From the NCBI RefSeq assembly GCF_000337535.1, contig NZ_AOIP01000016.1, forward strand, positions 169,851 to 233,850: a stretch of 64,000 nt of DNA. The letters are read 5' to 3'. The notes under the pieces were generated by a model that saw only the letters and a program-made list of their open reading frames with translations, had not been told where the DNA came from and searched no databases. This DNA comes from Natrialba aegyptia DSM 13077. Lineage in GTDB: Archaea > Halobacteriota > Halobacteria > Halobacteriales > Natrialbaceae. How positions within the stretch are numbered: position 1 is the first letter of the stretch; each line of letters begins with the position of its first letter. The position numbers and the translations under genes were made by a program. Below, piece after piece: positions 26,314 through 34,388 of the stretch.

Positions 26314-27006
26314 ATGGACAGAAATACGATTCAGTCGATCCTTCGAGGCCGTTCAGCTCGGATACTGAGTTTGATCTGTGTCGGGATGGTTTTCGCTCTC
26401 GTCCTCTCAAGCGCAGGTATCGATGGAACGGCCGGTAGAACCCCTGCAGCAGAAGTACACGTGACAGACGAAGCCGTCTCTCTGGAGTCGGAACCGTTCA
26501 CCGATCCAGTCGATATATACACGATGTCGGACGAGAAAGACGAACGGCTCCGAATTGCCCGCAACGACGGTGGCATCGAGATTACGGTCGAGTCGCCACC
26601 GGTCAACCAGTCCGCGTTCGAAGACAAACCAGCGATCTCGAACGAAACGCACGTACAAGAAATCGTTCGAACCAACGAGACCGTTCAGTCACTCATTGCC
26701 AACAGTAGCGAATATGATGTCTCGACGCGGGTGGCACTCGATCTGTCGTACAGAGAAGGGGAAAAACCCCGATCCGCAGAAAGCGACCAGACAGCGTTCG
26801 AAGTCACCGCGTCCAGCGAAAACGAAATCCGAATCCGGCAAACGACACCGCCAAATCTCGATACGACAACTGCAACAGTGGTTCTCCAAGAGGAAGGACA
26901 GCAAACGACGTATTCGGTTGCGGTCGATGCGGTCAACGAGACAGTGACCGATATTACTGCGACTACTTCGGAGAACGATGGCGCTCGTGGGACAGGGTCA
27001 GGATAG
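26314..27006 (+). CDS. Secreted or membrane-tethered protein of unknown function
   Basis: A 230-residue protein with an N-terminal hydrophobic segment (ILSLICVGMVFALVLSSAGI) that can act as signal peptide or anchor. The rest is polar and rich in Thr, Ser and Glu with several N-glycosylation sequons (NQS, NET), typical of haloarchaeal surface proteins. The start at 26314 puts the signal segment near the N-terminus. It diverges from the membrane HTH gene with a 229-bp AT-rich spacer that must hold both promoters. Composition is more AT-rich than flanking genes. No known domain is recognised. Confidence 0.65.
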   Translation: MDRNTIQSILRGRSARILSLICVGMVFALVLSSAGIDGTAGRTPAAEVHVTDEAVSLESEPFTDPVDIYTMSDEKDERLRIARNDGGIEITVESPPVNQSAFEDKPAISNETHVQEIVRTNETVQSLIANSSEYDVSTRVALDLSYREGEKPRSAESDQTAFEVTASSENEIRIRQTTPPNLDTTTATVVLQEEGQQTTYSVAVDAVNETVTDITATTSENDGARGTGSG

Positions 27007-27053
27007 CCGGACGTGAACGAATCAGAACGACCGAATCTGATACAGACACCGAC

Positions 27054-29198
27054 GTGCATTCACTTTCTGACGCGCGACGACAACTGCCGGAGTCCGAATC
27101 GCTCAAGTACGCCACGCGTGTATCACGTCTCGTGTCGAAGCAGGTCCAGCAGGTCGAAACGATCTTCTGCCACGAAACCGGCGGCGACTATCTCCTCGTC
27201 GTCCAACGGGACGGCAAGCGGCTGTTCCGCGCGAAGCTCGGCCTCTCCGAAACGTCGGCCGGCCCTCGCCCCGCCAAGTTCCGTCTCAAAGACGGATCGA
27301 GCGAAGAGCCGCGCCAACCCGACGAGTTCATCGAACTCGCACGCCGCGCAAAGCGCATTCGGATCTCCGAGCAGACCTCCCGGGAGGGCCGCCAGGAACT
27401 GACCGAGATGCTGTCGGGCTACCAGCTCGAGGACAAAGTCAAGACCGTTCGGACCTGTCGCTACTGCGCCTCCGCCGGACGCTACTCGCCGATTACGACC
27501 GAGACGGCGGTCAAAGACGACGCGGACTGGATCTGTCAGGACTGTGCCCGCCGCGAACTCGAGCGCCAACTGTCCTACTCGGGCGGCGGCGAAGTGACGG
27601 GGGCGGCGAAGGACCGACTCGAGGACCTCATGCTCGAAGTGCAGGACCTAGATCGGATCGTCAACCTGCTTCAGGGGCGACTCGATCCGGATCTGACGAA
27701 GTTCGATACCATCTCGGCGACGACCGACGAGGTCGATCCCGTCCGCGTGGATTCGCTGAACCTGCACCCGGGACTACAGGGGTTGCTCGAGGACCGGTTC
27801 GAGACGTTGCTGCCGGTGCAGAGCCTCGCCGTCGAAAACGGTCTCTTCGACGGCGAGGATCAGATGGTCGTCTCGGCGACGGCAACCGGGAAGACGCTCG
27901 TCGGCGAGATGACCGGGATCAACCGCGTTCTCAACGGCAAGGGGAAGATGCTCTTTCTCGTCCCCCTCGTCGCGCTCGCCAACCAGAAACACGAGGACTT
28001 CGAAGCGGAGTACGGCGACCTCGTCGACGTCTCCATTCGCGTCGGTGCGAGTCGGATCGCCGACAGCGGCAACCAGTTCGACCCCAGCGCCGACGTCATC
28101 GTCGGCACCTACGAAGGGATCGACCACGCCCTGCGAACGGGCAAGGACATGGGCGACATCGGTACCGTCGTCATCGACGAGGTCCACACCTTAAAAGAGG
28201 AGGAGCGCGGCCACCGACTGGACGGGCTGATCTCGCGACTCAAGCACACGTGTGAGCAGCGAGCCCAGCGCCGGGACGACTACCACGGTGCCCAGTGGGT
28301 CTACCTCTCTGCAACCGTCGGCAACCCCGAACACCTCGCCGGCGCGCTGGAATCGACGCTCATCGAGTTCGAAGAGCGTCCCGTCCCCATCGAACGCCAC
28401 GTCACCTTCGCCGACGGCCAGGAGAAAGTCCGCGTCGCAAACAAACTCGTCAAACGCGAGTTCGACACCGAATCCTCCAAGGGATACCGGGGCCAGACGA
28501 TCATCTTCACGAACTCGCGCCGGCGGTGTCACGAAATCTCCCGAAAGCTCGAGTACTCCTCGGCACCCTATCACGCCGGGCTGGATTACAAGCGCCGGAA
28601 AACGGTCGAACGACAGTTCGGCGACCAGGAACTGTCCGCCGTCGTCACGACCGCCGCGCTGGCAGCAGGGGTCGACTTCCCGGCCTCGCAGGTCATCTTC
28701 GACTCGCTGGCAATGGGCATCGAGTGGCTCTCGGTCCAGGAGTTCCACCAGATGCTCGGCCGCGCCGGCCGCCCGGACTACCACGACAAGGGGACCGTCT
28801 ACGTCCTCGTCGAACCCGACTGTGCCTACCACAACTCGATGGAGATGTCCGAAGACGAAGTCGCCTTCACCCTCCTGAAAGGCGAGATGGAGTCGGTGAT
28901 GACCCACTACGACGAACGCGCCGCAATCGAGGAGACGCTCGCAAACATCACCGTCGGCGGCAAAGACGCGAAGGCGCTCAACGACCGCATGCTCGGCGAC
29001 GTGCCGACGAAACACGCCATCGGCAAACTCCTCCAGTACGAGTTCATCGACGGCTTCGAGCCCACGCCGCTCGGACGCGTCGTCACGGAGCACTTCCTGG
29101 CACCGGACGAAGCGTTCACCCTGCTCGACGGCATCCGCAAGGACGCCACACCGGCTGAACTCGTGGCGGATATCGAACTTCGCGATGCGGAGTTGTGA
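27054..29198 (+). CDS. Ski2-like DEAD/DEAH-box helicase with zinc ribbon
   Basis: A 714-residue superfamily 2 helicase. The N-terminal 190 residues include a CRYC...CQDC zinc ribbon. The helicase core follows with the Q-like LLPVQSLAV, motif I ATATGKT, motif II DEVH, motif III LSAT and motif VI QMLGRAGRP. The C-terminal region resembles the winged-helix and ratchet part of Ski2/Hel308 relatives. It probably unwinds or remodels nucleic acid in repair or RNA metabolism. The GTG at 27054 is the first start in frame and gives a plausible N-terminus; no clear TATA box decides it. It is followed by a heptanucleotide array. Confidence 0.85.
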   Translation: MHSLSDARRQLPESESLKYATRVSRLVSKQVQQVETIFCHETGGDYLLVVQRDGKRLFRAKLGLSETSAGPRPAKFRLKDGSSEEPRQPDEFIELARRAKRIRISEQTSREGRQELTEMLSGYQLEDKVKTVRTCRYCASAGRYSPITTETAVKDDADWICQDCARRELERQLSYSGGGEVTGAAKDRLEDLMLEVQDLDRIVNLLQGRLDPDLTKFDTISATTDEVDPVRVDSLNLHPGLQGLLEDRFETLLPVQSLAVENGLFDGEDQMVVSATATGKTLVGEMTGINRVLNGKGKMLFLVPLVALANQKHEDFEAEYGDLVDVSIRVGASRIADSGNQFDPSADVIVGTYEGIDHALRTGKDMGDIGTVVIDEVHTLKEEERGHRLDGLISRLKHTCEQRAQRRDDYHGAQWVYLSATVGNPEHLAGALESTLIEFEERPVPIERHVTFADGQEKVRVANKLVKREFDTESSKGYRGQTIIFTNSRRRCHEISRKLEYSSAPYHAGLDYKRRKTVERQFGDQELSAVVTTAALAAGVDFPASQVIFDSLAMGIEWLSVQEFHQMLGRAGRPDYHDKGTVYVLVEPDCAYHNSMEMSEDEVAFTLLKGEMESVMTHYDERAAIEETLANITVGGKDAKALNDRMLGDVPTKHAIGKLLQYEFIDGFEPTPLGRVVTEHFLAPDEAFTLLDGIRKDATPAELVADIELRDAEL

Positions 29199-29285
29199 CG
29201 GGGTGAGTTGCGTGGCTGGTCGAGTAGCGTGTCGTTGTGTCGTTTTCAGGTGAAGAGAGTACGGCGGTTTAGGGTTGAGCGTCGA

Positions 29286-29341
29286 GTGGACAGTGGAGAG
29301 CGGAAAGCGAAGAGCAGAGGGTGGATAGCAGAGCGGTGCGA
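29286..29341. repeat. Degenerate heptanucleotide array
   Basis: Eight 7-bp units of the type GTGGAGA / GCGGAAA / GCAGAGC lie between the helicase stop and the BofA-like gene. The phase is kept although single bases vary. It resembles the array at 15794 in period and in lying 3' of a gene. Confidence 0.6.
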
Positions 29342-29363
29342 AGAGAACGGTGGCGGGCAGCCA

Positions 29364-29618
29364 TCAGGGGACGAATGCGACGTCGAACACCGACAGGAGC
29401 ATGACGAGCAGGGCACCCGGGAAGCCGCCGATCGCGACGATGGCGAGGACGATCGGCGTAACGGCAACTGGAAGACCAAACAGTTGTGCGAGGAATAACG
29501 CGATGAGTCCAACGACGGCGTTGACGATGAAGGGGCGGACGGTCTGGATAATCGTCGACGCGCCGATGATAACGGCGAGGACGAGGACCAAGAGGAGGAT
29601 TTCGAGTCCTGTAACCAT
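29364..29618 (-). CDS. BofA-like small membrane protein
   Basis: An 84-residue very hydrophobic protein with three or so helices, including LLLVLVLAVIIGASTI and FIVNAVVGLIALFLAQLFG. The NAVVGL and FGLPVAVTPIVLAIVAI-type segments fit the BofA (pro-sigma-K processing inhibitor) family, whose archaeal members have no known role. ATG 29618 is preferred to a longer start because the upstream portion would overlap the tRNA promoter region. Confidence 0.75.
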   Translation of the reverse strand: MVTGLEILLLVLVLAVIIGASTIIQTVRPFIVNAVVGLIALFLAQLFGLPVAVTPIVLAIVAIGGFPGALLVMLLSVFDVAFVP

Positions 29619-29670
29619 AGGCGACACTAGCGTGGCAAGGAACAAAACCATTCGGAACGGAACGAAACCC

Positions 29671-29677
29671 TTTATGG
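29671..29677 (+). promoter_or_regulatory. TATA box of the tRNA-Pro gene
   Basis: TTTATGG lies 24-30 bp before the first base of the tRNA, the expected place for box A. Confidence 0.6.
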
Positions 29678-29700
29678 GCTCCACTCAAAAGGGTTGATAC

Positions 29701-29773
29701 GGGATCGTGGGTTAGCCTGGTATACTTCGGGCCTTGGGTGCCCGTGACCCCGGTTCAAATCCGGGCGATCCCA
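29701..29773 (+). tRNA. tRNA-Pro (anticodon UGG)
   Basis: 73 bases fold as a complete cloverleaf. The acceptor stem is GGGATCG with CGATCCC plus discriminator A. The anticodon stem CGGGC/GCCCG closes a CTTGGGT loop with anticodon TGG. The T arm is CCCGG-TTCAAAT-CCGGG. No intron is present and CCA is not encoded. Its 3' part from 29753 is duplicated at 39099, which marks it as the integration site of the element that follows. Integration regenerated the gene. Confidence 0.95.
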
Positions 29774-29775
29774 TA
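29753..29775 (+). repeat. attL, within the tRNA-Pro 3' end
   Basis: Left attachment repeat. Bases 29759-29775 match 39105-39121 exactly (17 bp); counting back to 29753 gives 23 bp with two mismatches. It spans the T-loop and acceptor strand of the tRNA. Confidence 0.85.
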
Positions 29776-29861
29776 CGGTATATAAGCAAGGCGGATGGTT
29801 TTGCCGCTTTGCGCTCACCGTTCTCACACCGACCAGCCACCGCGTTCTGGGGGTGGTCGGG

Positions 29862-30092
29862 ATGTCGGTAGAGTTCCGCTCACACTCTACCAGCAGCTGC
29901 TGTCGCCACTGGGGAACCCACGTTACTGACCGGTTCCGGCGCGTCTTCGGCGACGACCAGGACCGGGCACACCGTTGCGGTGATTGCGATTCGTATGCGC
30001 GACTGACCCGCGGGTCTGCAGCTGGCGTCGACGTTCCGGTCCCCGATCCGGAAACGTCGCCCGGCCGTCACGGAGGTACGGCCGATGCGTAA
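29862..30092 (+). CDS. Small zinc-finger protein, haloarchaeal mobile-element type
   Basis: A 76-residue protein with CCRHWGTHVTDRFRRVF, then HRCGDCDSYARL and a PDPETSPGRHGG tail. The Cys/His spacing suggests a single zinc finger. Proteins of this look recur in haloarchaeal plasmids and proviruses (recollection, not a search). It is the first gene inside the element. A TATATAA box at 29777-29784 could drive it with a leader of about 50 bases. Its stop overlaps the next start by 8 bp. Confidence 0.65.
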   Translation: MSVEFRSHSTSSCCRHWGTHVTDRFRRVFGDDQDRAHRCGDCDSYARLTRGSAAGVDVPVPDPETSPGRHGGTADA

Positions 30093-30540
30093 GCCGGCGT
30101 TCGTTCCTGCGAGTCGGCTGTACGACATCGAGAATCAGACGCCCATAGCCCATCCAGCCCACCAAGCGACCGACGAGGAAGTTCGGCAGTCGATTGAGAA
30201 CCAGGAGGCCCGAACGGACAGCGGGGTCGATGTAGACGGTACTGTGGTACCCTCAATGAAGGGCGATCGGGAAAACAGGGACGAAGTCCCTGCCGAAATG
30301 ACGAAATCTGCGCTTGCAGATGCTGGTGGAATTCGGTCTCGTAGTGGGTTGCAGGGTGCCTACGAGGCCAGTTTGGAATGGGGAATAAACGCCCATAAAC
30401 AGACTGGCTGTTTACAACTCTTGCCAAAGAGTGAAAACGGAACTACACAACTAACTCACAATCTGAGAACTCTACGCGAAACGGAGGGGGTTCGCGATGA
30501 GCCGCCTCGTCGAATCGGACGAGTGCGAACGGTGCGGTGA
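30085..30540 (+). CDS. Uncharacterised element-encoded protein
   Basis: A 151-residue polar protein that begins MRKPAFVPASRLYDIENQTP and shows no recognised domain. It overlaps the gene before it (8 bp) and the small zinc-ribbon gene after it (44 bp), so it belongs to a four-gene run from 29862 to 30924. The C-terminal third is less certain because it lies over the next gene. Confidence 0.5.
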   Translation: MRKPAFVPASRLYDIENQTPIAHPAHQATDEEVRQSIENQEARTDSGVDVDGTVVPSMKGDRENRDEVPAEMTKSALADAGGIRSRSGLQGAYEASLEWGINAHKQTGCLQLLPKSENGTTQLTHNLRTLRETEGVRDEPPRRIGRVRTVR

Positions 30541-30616
30541 CCGAATCACCGGGCTTCGCCGACTCTGTACGGACTGTACGCGTGACGTGCGCAACGCTCG
30601 GGAGGGACCGCTATGA
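30497..30616 (+). CDS. 39-residue zinc-ribbon protein
   Basis: A short gene with CERCG...CTDC cysteine pairs 15 residues apart, forming a minimal zinc ribbon, and a basic tail. The stop overlaps the next start as ATGA. Such mini zinc proteins are frequent in haloarchaeal proviruses. Function unknown. Confidence 0.55.
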   Translation: MSRLVESDECERCGDRITGLRRLCTDCTRDVRNAREGPL

Positions 30617-30924
30617 GTTCTCGAGCGTCGGCCCTGGAGAGTTCGAAGGCCAGTGGTGACGCGCTCGAGCGCGGCGATCGTGACCTCGCCGCTGAACTCG
30701 AGTATGACGAGAACGGGAATCCGAAGAAGCTCCGTATCGACGCGGTTCTGTCGCTGCTGAAACGCGATAGCTTCGAGAACGCCCGCCAGGTCACACAGGA
30801 GGCGATAGACGCTTGGCGGCACTCAGGGAACGACGTAGTACAGTTCAGCAAGGTGTCGATGATCTGGCGGACACCTGGCGGCGGGAAAGACAGCCACCGC
30901 GTGGGTTCGATCGCCGACTGGTAG
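30613..30924 (+). CDS. Uncharacterised element-encoded protein
   Basis: A 103-residue acidic protein, last of the four overlapping genes at the left end (ATGA with the zinc ribbon). The core AELEYDENGNPKKLRIDAVLS, then ARQVTQEAIDAWRHSGNDVVQ, suggests a helical fold. No family is recognised. Confidence 0.55.
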   Translation: MSSRASALESSKASGDALERGDRDLAAELEYDENGNPKKLRIDAVLSLLKRDSFENARQVTQEAIDAWRHSGNDVVQFSKVSMIWRTPGGGKDSHRVGSIADW

Positions 30925-31218
30925 CGCAGCCCTCGTGAGTGGCTACACTCTCACGATACTTCTTTTCAGCAAGTCAGGTTGTATTCTATTAGTGACTGTC
31001 CAGTTCTGGTTGTAGTCCTCGGCTCGAGGCCGGGGGCGGTAGCCCGATCGCGCCGCACTGCATGCGGGTCGGTTTCGCGCTGCGCGCGAAACGCCCCTTG
31101 ACGGGTGTCCCCAAGGGGACAGTGCCAAAAAATTACACCGCCCCACCTCCCGCTTCGCGTGAAATCTCCAGTTGAAGCACACGAAATGGGGGTGTCCGTT
31201 TCTCATAACACAGAACCT
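30925..31218. other. Spacer with two GC-rich hairpins and a composition switch
   Basis: The left part is GC-rich with hairpins TTTCGCG...CGCGAAA (near 31070-31092) and CCCCTTG...CAAGGGG (near 31093-31120). At about 31195 the DNA turns sharply AT-rich. No convincing gene. The switch suggests a junction between segments of different origin. Confidence 0.45.
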
Positions 31219-31566
31219 ATGTTCTATTTTGGATTAAAGTGGTCTATGGATAGTACGTTTCGGGAAGCATTAGAGAACGCTGGTAAGAATCTTGTTGGTG
31301 GGGTAATGGGAGGAGTGGCTGCTTCAGGATATATAGAACATGGGGCCTTGTATCTGCACAGCTTCGGGTTGGCCGCCTTTGTAGTTGTTGTCGGGTTTTT
31401 CTATACGATATCTGTAATACCTGACTGGATTGATTCAATACTTGACGGAAGATACGCAGACAATAAGGATTTCGGACCAACAAAACGCCTTGGCCGGCCG
31501 AATTCTTCGTCCCCATCACTCCGCTATAAGCGTCAAACTCGGAACCACGACGAGCATGATATATGA
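31219..31566 (+). CDS. Small two-helix membrane protein, AT-rich
   Basis: About 115 residues with a Gly-rich segment (LVGGVMGGVAASGYI) and a helix (LAAFVVVVGFFYTISVI), then a polar tail. ATGs at 31186, 31219 and 31246 are possible; 31219 is used because the composition changes just before it. The stop is directly followed by the primase pseudogene. Function unknown. Confidence 0.45.
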   Translation: MFYFGLKWSMDSTFREALENAGKNLVGGVMGGVAASGYIEHGALYLHSFGLAAFVVVVGFFYTISVIPDWIDSILDGRYADNKDFGPTKRLGRPNSSSPSLRYKRQTRNHDEHDI

Positions 31567-32302
31567 ATGATTCTCTCTCACACGTTTTCAGACAATAGGG
31601 ACTTACGGTACGTGACGCGATTCGTCAACTCAAGTAACTGGACTTCACTGATTCCGCAAGAGGGAGGAATTCTCCACAAGATATTAGCCAATCTAACGTA
31701 TCGTCTTCACTATCTTGACCATATGAAATCTATTCGTCCAAGTGGGATTGATCAAGATACCCTGCTCCCTATCATGAAAAAGGTCCCCCAATGGATTTGT
31801 TGGGCAAATCATCGAGATCCATCTATTAGTGATAAAATTCCGTTAGATACTAGGAAATACATAAAATATAGAAGCGAATTCAAAGGGGGGAGACTATACT
31901 AATCCAGATATCTGGTTGGAATATTCAGAAGCTTCAGATATGTCCGCACACTCCGGTATTGATGGAATAGGATTTTCTATGCTTAATAAGAAAATATGTT
32001 TCATTGATATAGATGATTGCGTACATGATAACCTGACAATCGATTCAGAGGTTTTCAAATTAATGAACTCAATTGGTTCTTATGCAGAATTTTCCCCAAG
32101 CAGAGATGGTATTCATATTTATTGTGCTGGTGAATTGGATAGCTATGGTTCCGCACCGGATGATTCACGGATCGAAATAAGTGCATTTGATCGAAGTTGG
32201 GCAACAGTCACATTCGATCACATCAAAACTACGCCAACGACTGTCAAATCTAGTCCGAACAATTTGAAAAGGTTGTGTAAAGAATACAATTTAGCCCCGT
32301 GA
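31567..32302 (+). pseudogene. PrimPol-like (AEP superfamily) primase domain, frameshifted
   Basis: Two frames join into one PrimPol-like N-terminal domain of the kind found in plasmid/virus replication proteins. The first ends with QWICWANHRDPSISDKIPLD. The second continues WLEYSEASD, GIDGIGFSML, KKICFIDIDDCV (the metal-binding D-x-D) and YAEFSPSRDGIHIYC, then a WATVT segment. The shift falls at a six-G run (31885-31890), a typical slippage spot; in the corrected frame the join reads GGDYTNPDIW. The helicase part usual in long versions is absent. A sequencing error at the homopolymer is possible but the surroundings are decayed too. Confidence 0.65.
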
Positions 32303-32306
32303 GATC

Positions 32307-32948
32307 CTACATATAGCCGGATATCTTTTCCCGAATGTTGAATATAAAATGCCAGAAATTTGTAGTTCGTGGAGTTAATTCGTTCAGATTCTTCCTATTT
32401 TGATCCAAGTGCTTCAGCTTATCTTTTTTCTCATTAATGCATACCGATTCATCAAGTACTTCTACTTTGGTGAAGTTCTCAAATTCCTGGTGTAGTGAAT
32501 GATATCGGTCAGCAGTGTTGTAGTGTTTTACTGACTTCTTTCCTAAACTTAGCGCGGCCTGTAACCATGAGATGATTGCAATTGAGATCGCAATTGTCAC
32601 TAGAAACTCTTGTGACGCGGCCTCCCAAGTTAGTAAGACGACAAGTGCTGCAGTCCCTAAAGCAACTAATGAATTGGAAATAAATACTCTTTTTCGTAAT
32701 ATTCTGCCATCGTATAATGTGTTTTGTAGGTGTAATAAAGCCTCTCTGCTAAATCTTCTGCGCGGTTTTTCAAGCGGTTTTGTTCTTTTTTTGTATGATC
32801 TGAGTCCGTCTGAGAGATTTGTTGGTTCATTAGTTCTACAACTCACATCAAGGTCCTTAAAATAGTTGACCGACTTGTCCAGTGTCGTAAAGTCGTCTTC
32901 CTCCCCTCGGGGTTGCACGTCGGCAAAATCGGTTTCCCGAATATGCAC
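32307..32948 (-). CDS. SLATT-like two-TM protein, putative defence effector
   Basis: A 213-residue protein. After a polar N-terminus come two adjacent helices (VFISNSLVALGTAALVVLLTW and FLVTIAISIAIISWLQAALS), then KHYNTADRYHSLHQEFENFT and a helical tail with LTPRTTNFWHFIF. This layout and the H-x3-F type motif resemble the SLATT family, which accompanies nucleotide-signal defence systems as the pore-forming effector. No cyclase or SLOG sensor gene is next to it, so it would be a stand-alone member. The start is GTG, inside a 13-bp inverted repeat. Strongly AT-rich, as are its neighbours. The family call is from pattern only. Confidence 0.5.
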   Translation of the reverse strand: MHIRETDFADVQPRGEEDDFTTLDKSVNYFKDLDVSCRTNEPTNLSDGLRSYKKRTKPLEKPRRRFSREALLHLQNTLYDGRILRKRVFISNSLVALGTAALVVLLTWEAASQEFLVTIAISIAIISWLQAALSLGKKSVKHYNTADRYHSLHQEFENFTKVEVLDESVCINEKKDKLKHLDQNRKNLNELTPRTTNFWHFIFNIREKISGYM

Positions 32949-32977
32949 ACGAGTTCAAGCAGGCCGTGTGCATATTC
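32939..32977. promoter_or_regulatory. 13-bp perfect inverted repeat over the SLATT-like start
   Basis: GAATATGCACACG (32939-32951) and its exact reverse complement (32965-32977) are separated by 13 bp. The left arm contains the GTG start of the SLATT-like gene. It could be an operator or a hairpin that hides the start codon in the mRNA. Confidence 0.65.
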
Positions 32978-33102
32978 CGTGCCGATCGACGCCACGAGAC
33001 GGATTCGTCTCTGGTGGGCCGACAGGTTCGCCCGGTTTTGGGCCGATATGGGCCGTTCAGTGAGTCGAAAAAACTAGGATTTCGGGGGTCGTGTGTACGA
33101 GC

Positions 33103-33357
33103 ATGCGAATCCGAACGGACGGTGACTACGCGTATCGACGAGACGCTATCGAACGTGCAGCCGACTTCTACGACTGTAACAAGACGAAAGCCGTTGTGAG
33201 TGCCTGCGATGACACGCCGCATTTCGCCCAGGCGGCTCGCCAGGTGCTCGCCCGTGATGATCTGACGCTCGAGCAGCGCCGGGAGATCGCCGAGACGTTA
33301 TCGACGAGAGCAGTGTATTTCGAGGTCAACACCGAGATCGTCGTCAACACCGAATAG
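33103..33357 (+). CDS. Small uncharacterised haloarchaeal protein
   Basis: An 84-residue protein, MRIRTDGDYAYRRDAIER at the N-terminus and DLTLEQRREIAETLSTRAVYF near the C-terminus. It looks helical and DNA- or protein-binding. Proteins of this kind are frequent in haloarchaea and their mobile DNA. Its GC content is higher than that of the SLATT-like gene beside it. Function unknown. Confidence 0.6.
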   Translation: MRIRTDGDYAYRRDAIERAADFYDCNKTKAVVSACDDTPHFAQAARQVLARDDLTLEQRREIAETLSTRAVYFEVNTEIVVNTE

Positions 33358-33834
33358 ACTACGTCGAGGGTGTCATATGACGGTTCGCATATCCATCCTA
33401 TGACTACCCAACAAACGGCAAATACAGGGGACTCAGTTACCAATAGCTGGATGGAAGCGAATGATCGATTGGGGGATAATTATAGCGACGAAGACAGTGA
33501 TTCCGAGAACCCGCCAAGAGGAGAATGATGTGAAATAATTCAATAGCAAGACCGTTAGTAGAGATATTGGTCCAAATACCGTGATTACTTTTCCACGTGT
33601 AGGTTCCATACATTCGAATCATCAACATATCCTCATAAAACTTATTGACCGGTTGACTCATGTTCAGTTCGCAGATGTAGGGAGTGGTCTGTTCAGTCCA
33701 GAAGGGACGAAAGGAAACGTGTGCGAATCGTTCTATGACTCCCCCAGTGATCACCTATCGATGTTTGGAACTCAAACACACGTTGTGTTTGAATCACCAG
33801 CAACCTTTTGCAACCAGCGGTGGAATCATGGAGT
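33358..33834. other. Decayed or non-coding stretch before the antitoxin gene
   Basis: Possible frames on both strands here are short and featureless. One small frame (33400-33528, 42 residues, acidic with no motif) could be a gene but nothing supports it. The last 65 bp hold the palindrome and promoter of the toxin-antitoxin pair. Confidence 0.4.
33772..33792. promoter_or_regulatory. Palindrome upstream of the antitoxin gene
   Basis: TCAAACACA (33772-33780) and its exact reverse complement TGTGTTTGA (33784-33792) are 3 bp apart and lie 42 bp before the antitoxin ATG. Toxin-antitoxin operons are often self-repressed by binding such a site. Confidence 0.6.
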
Positions 33835-33987
33835 ATGAGCCTCACTACCGACGACTTCGCTGAGTTCATGGCCGGTGATCCGGAGGATGACGAAGAGGTT
33901 CCGCTGGGGGACGCCCTCAACGAGTTGGCCGTCGATGTTGAAGTGGACGCTGTCGAAGAGGTACGGGACGTTCGCGAGCGGTTATGA
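33835..33987 (+). CDS. Short acidic antitoxin (VapB-like)
   Basis: A 50-residue acidic protein (MSLTTDDFAEFMAGDPEDDE, then LGDALNELAVDV and EEVRDVRERL). It overlaps the PIN toxin start by 4 bp (ATGA), the normal layout for VapB-VapC pairs. The DNA-binding part usual at the N-terminus of VapB is not seen; the acidic C-terminal part would wrap the toxin. It appears intact although its toxin is broken. Confidence 0.55.
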   Translation: MSLTTDDFAEFMAGDPEDDEEVPLGDALNELAVDVEVDAVEEVRDVRERL

Positions 33988-34371
33988 AGCTCTTTCTCGA
34001 TCAAACGTCATTGTTGTGCTGTCACAAAGGATACCGAGCGGTCCGATACCGCCGTTCGTGCACTCAACGAGTTCGATGAGACCTATACATCTGTATTGAA
34101 CCTCATGGAACTCCGAACCGTGCTCACGAAAAAGAAGAAGATCGAACGGGAGCGTGTCGATCAAATCGAGCAGCGAATTAGTTCGCGAGTGACGGTTACG
34201 TTCCCCGATGCGTCGGATATGGTTGCGGCAAATCAATTGCAAGAGGAAACCCTTCTGTACCCGATAGACGCGATTGTTCTTGCCGCAGCGAACGCCATCG
34301 ATGCGACACCCGTCTCGTTCGATGGCGAACTGCGAGAGCACGGGGCAAAACAACCACAAGAAATCGTCTAA
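33984..34371 (+). pseudogene. PIN-domain toxin (VapC-like) with two frameshifts
   Basis: Three frames together give a full PIN domain, a ribonuclease toxin fold. They read MKLFLD, then NVIVV, then VTKDTERSDTAVRALNEF up to DAIVLAAANAIDATPVSFD. The shifts are consistent with two single-base losses within 40 bp (about 34002 and 34018). The PIN acidic residues (D in FLD, E in NLMELR, D in PIDAIVLA and D in SFDGEL) are all still encoded. From 34025 to the stop the frame is open. The toxin cannot be made as one chain. Confidence 0.75.
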
Positions 34372-34388
34372 AGAGCCGGAGATACCGG

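Noticed and set aside
30943..31206. Minus-strand frame in the hairpin-rich spacer
   Set aside because: Peptide is dominated by GC-rich hairpin translation and has no features.
33437..33754. Minus-strand frame of 105 codons before the antitoxin gene
   Set aside because: AT-rich, no motif, no promoter, and it runs over the region that holds the toxin-antitoxin promoter.
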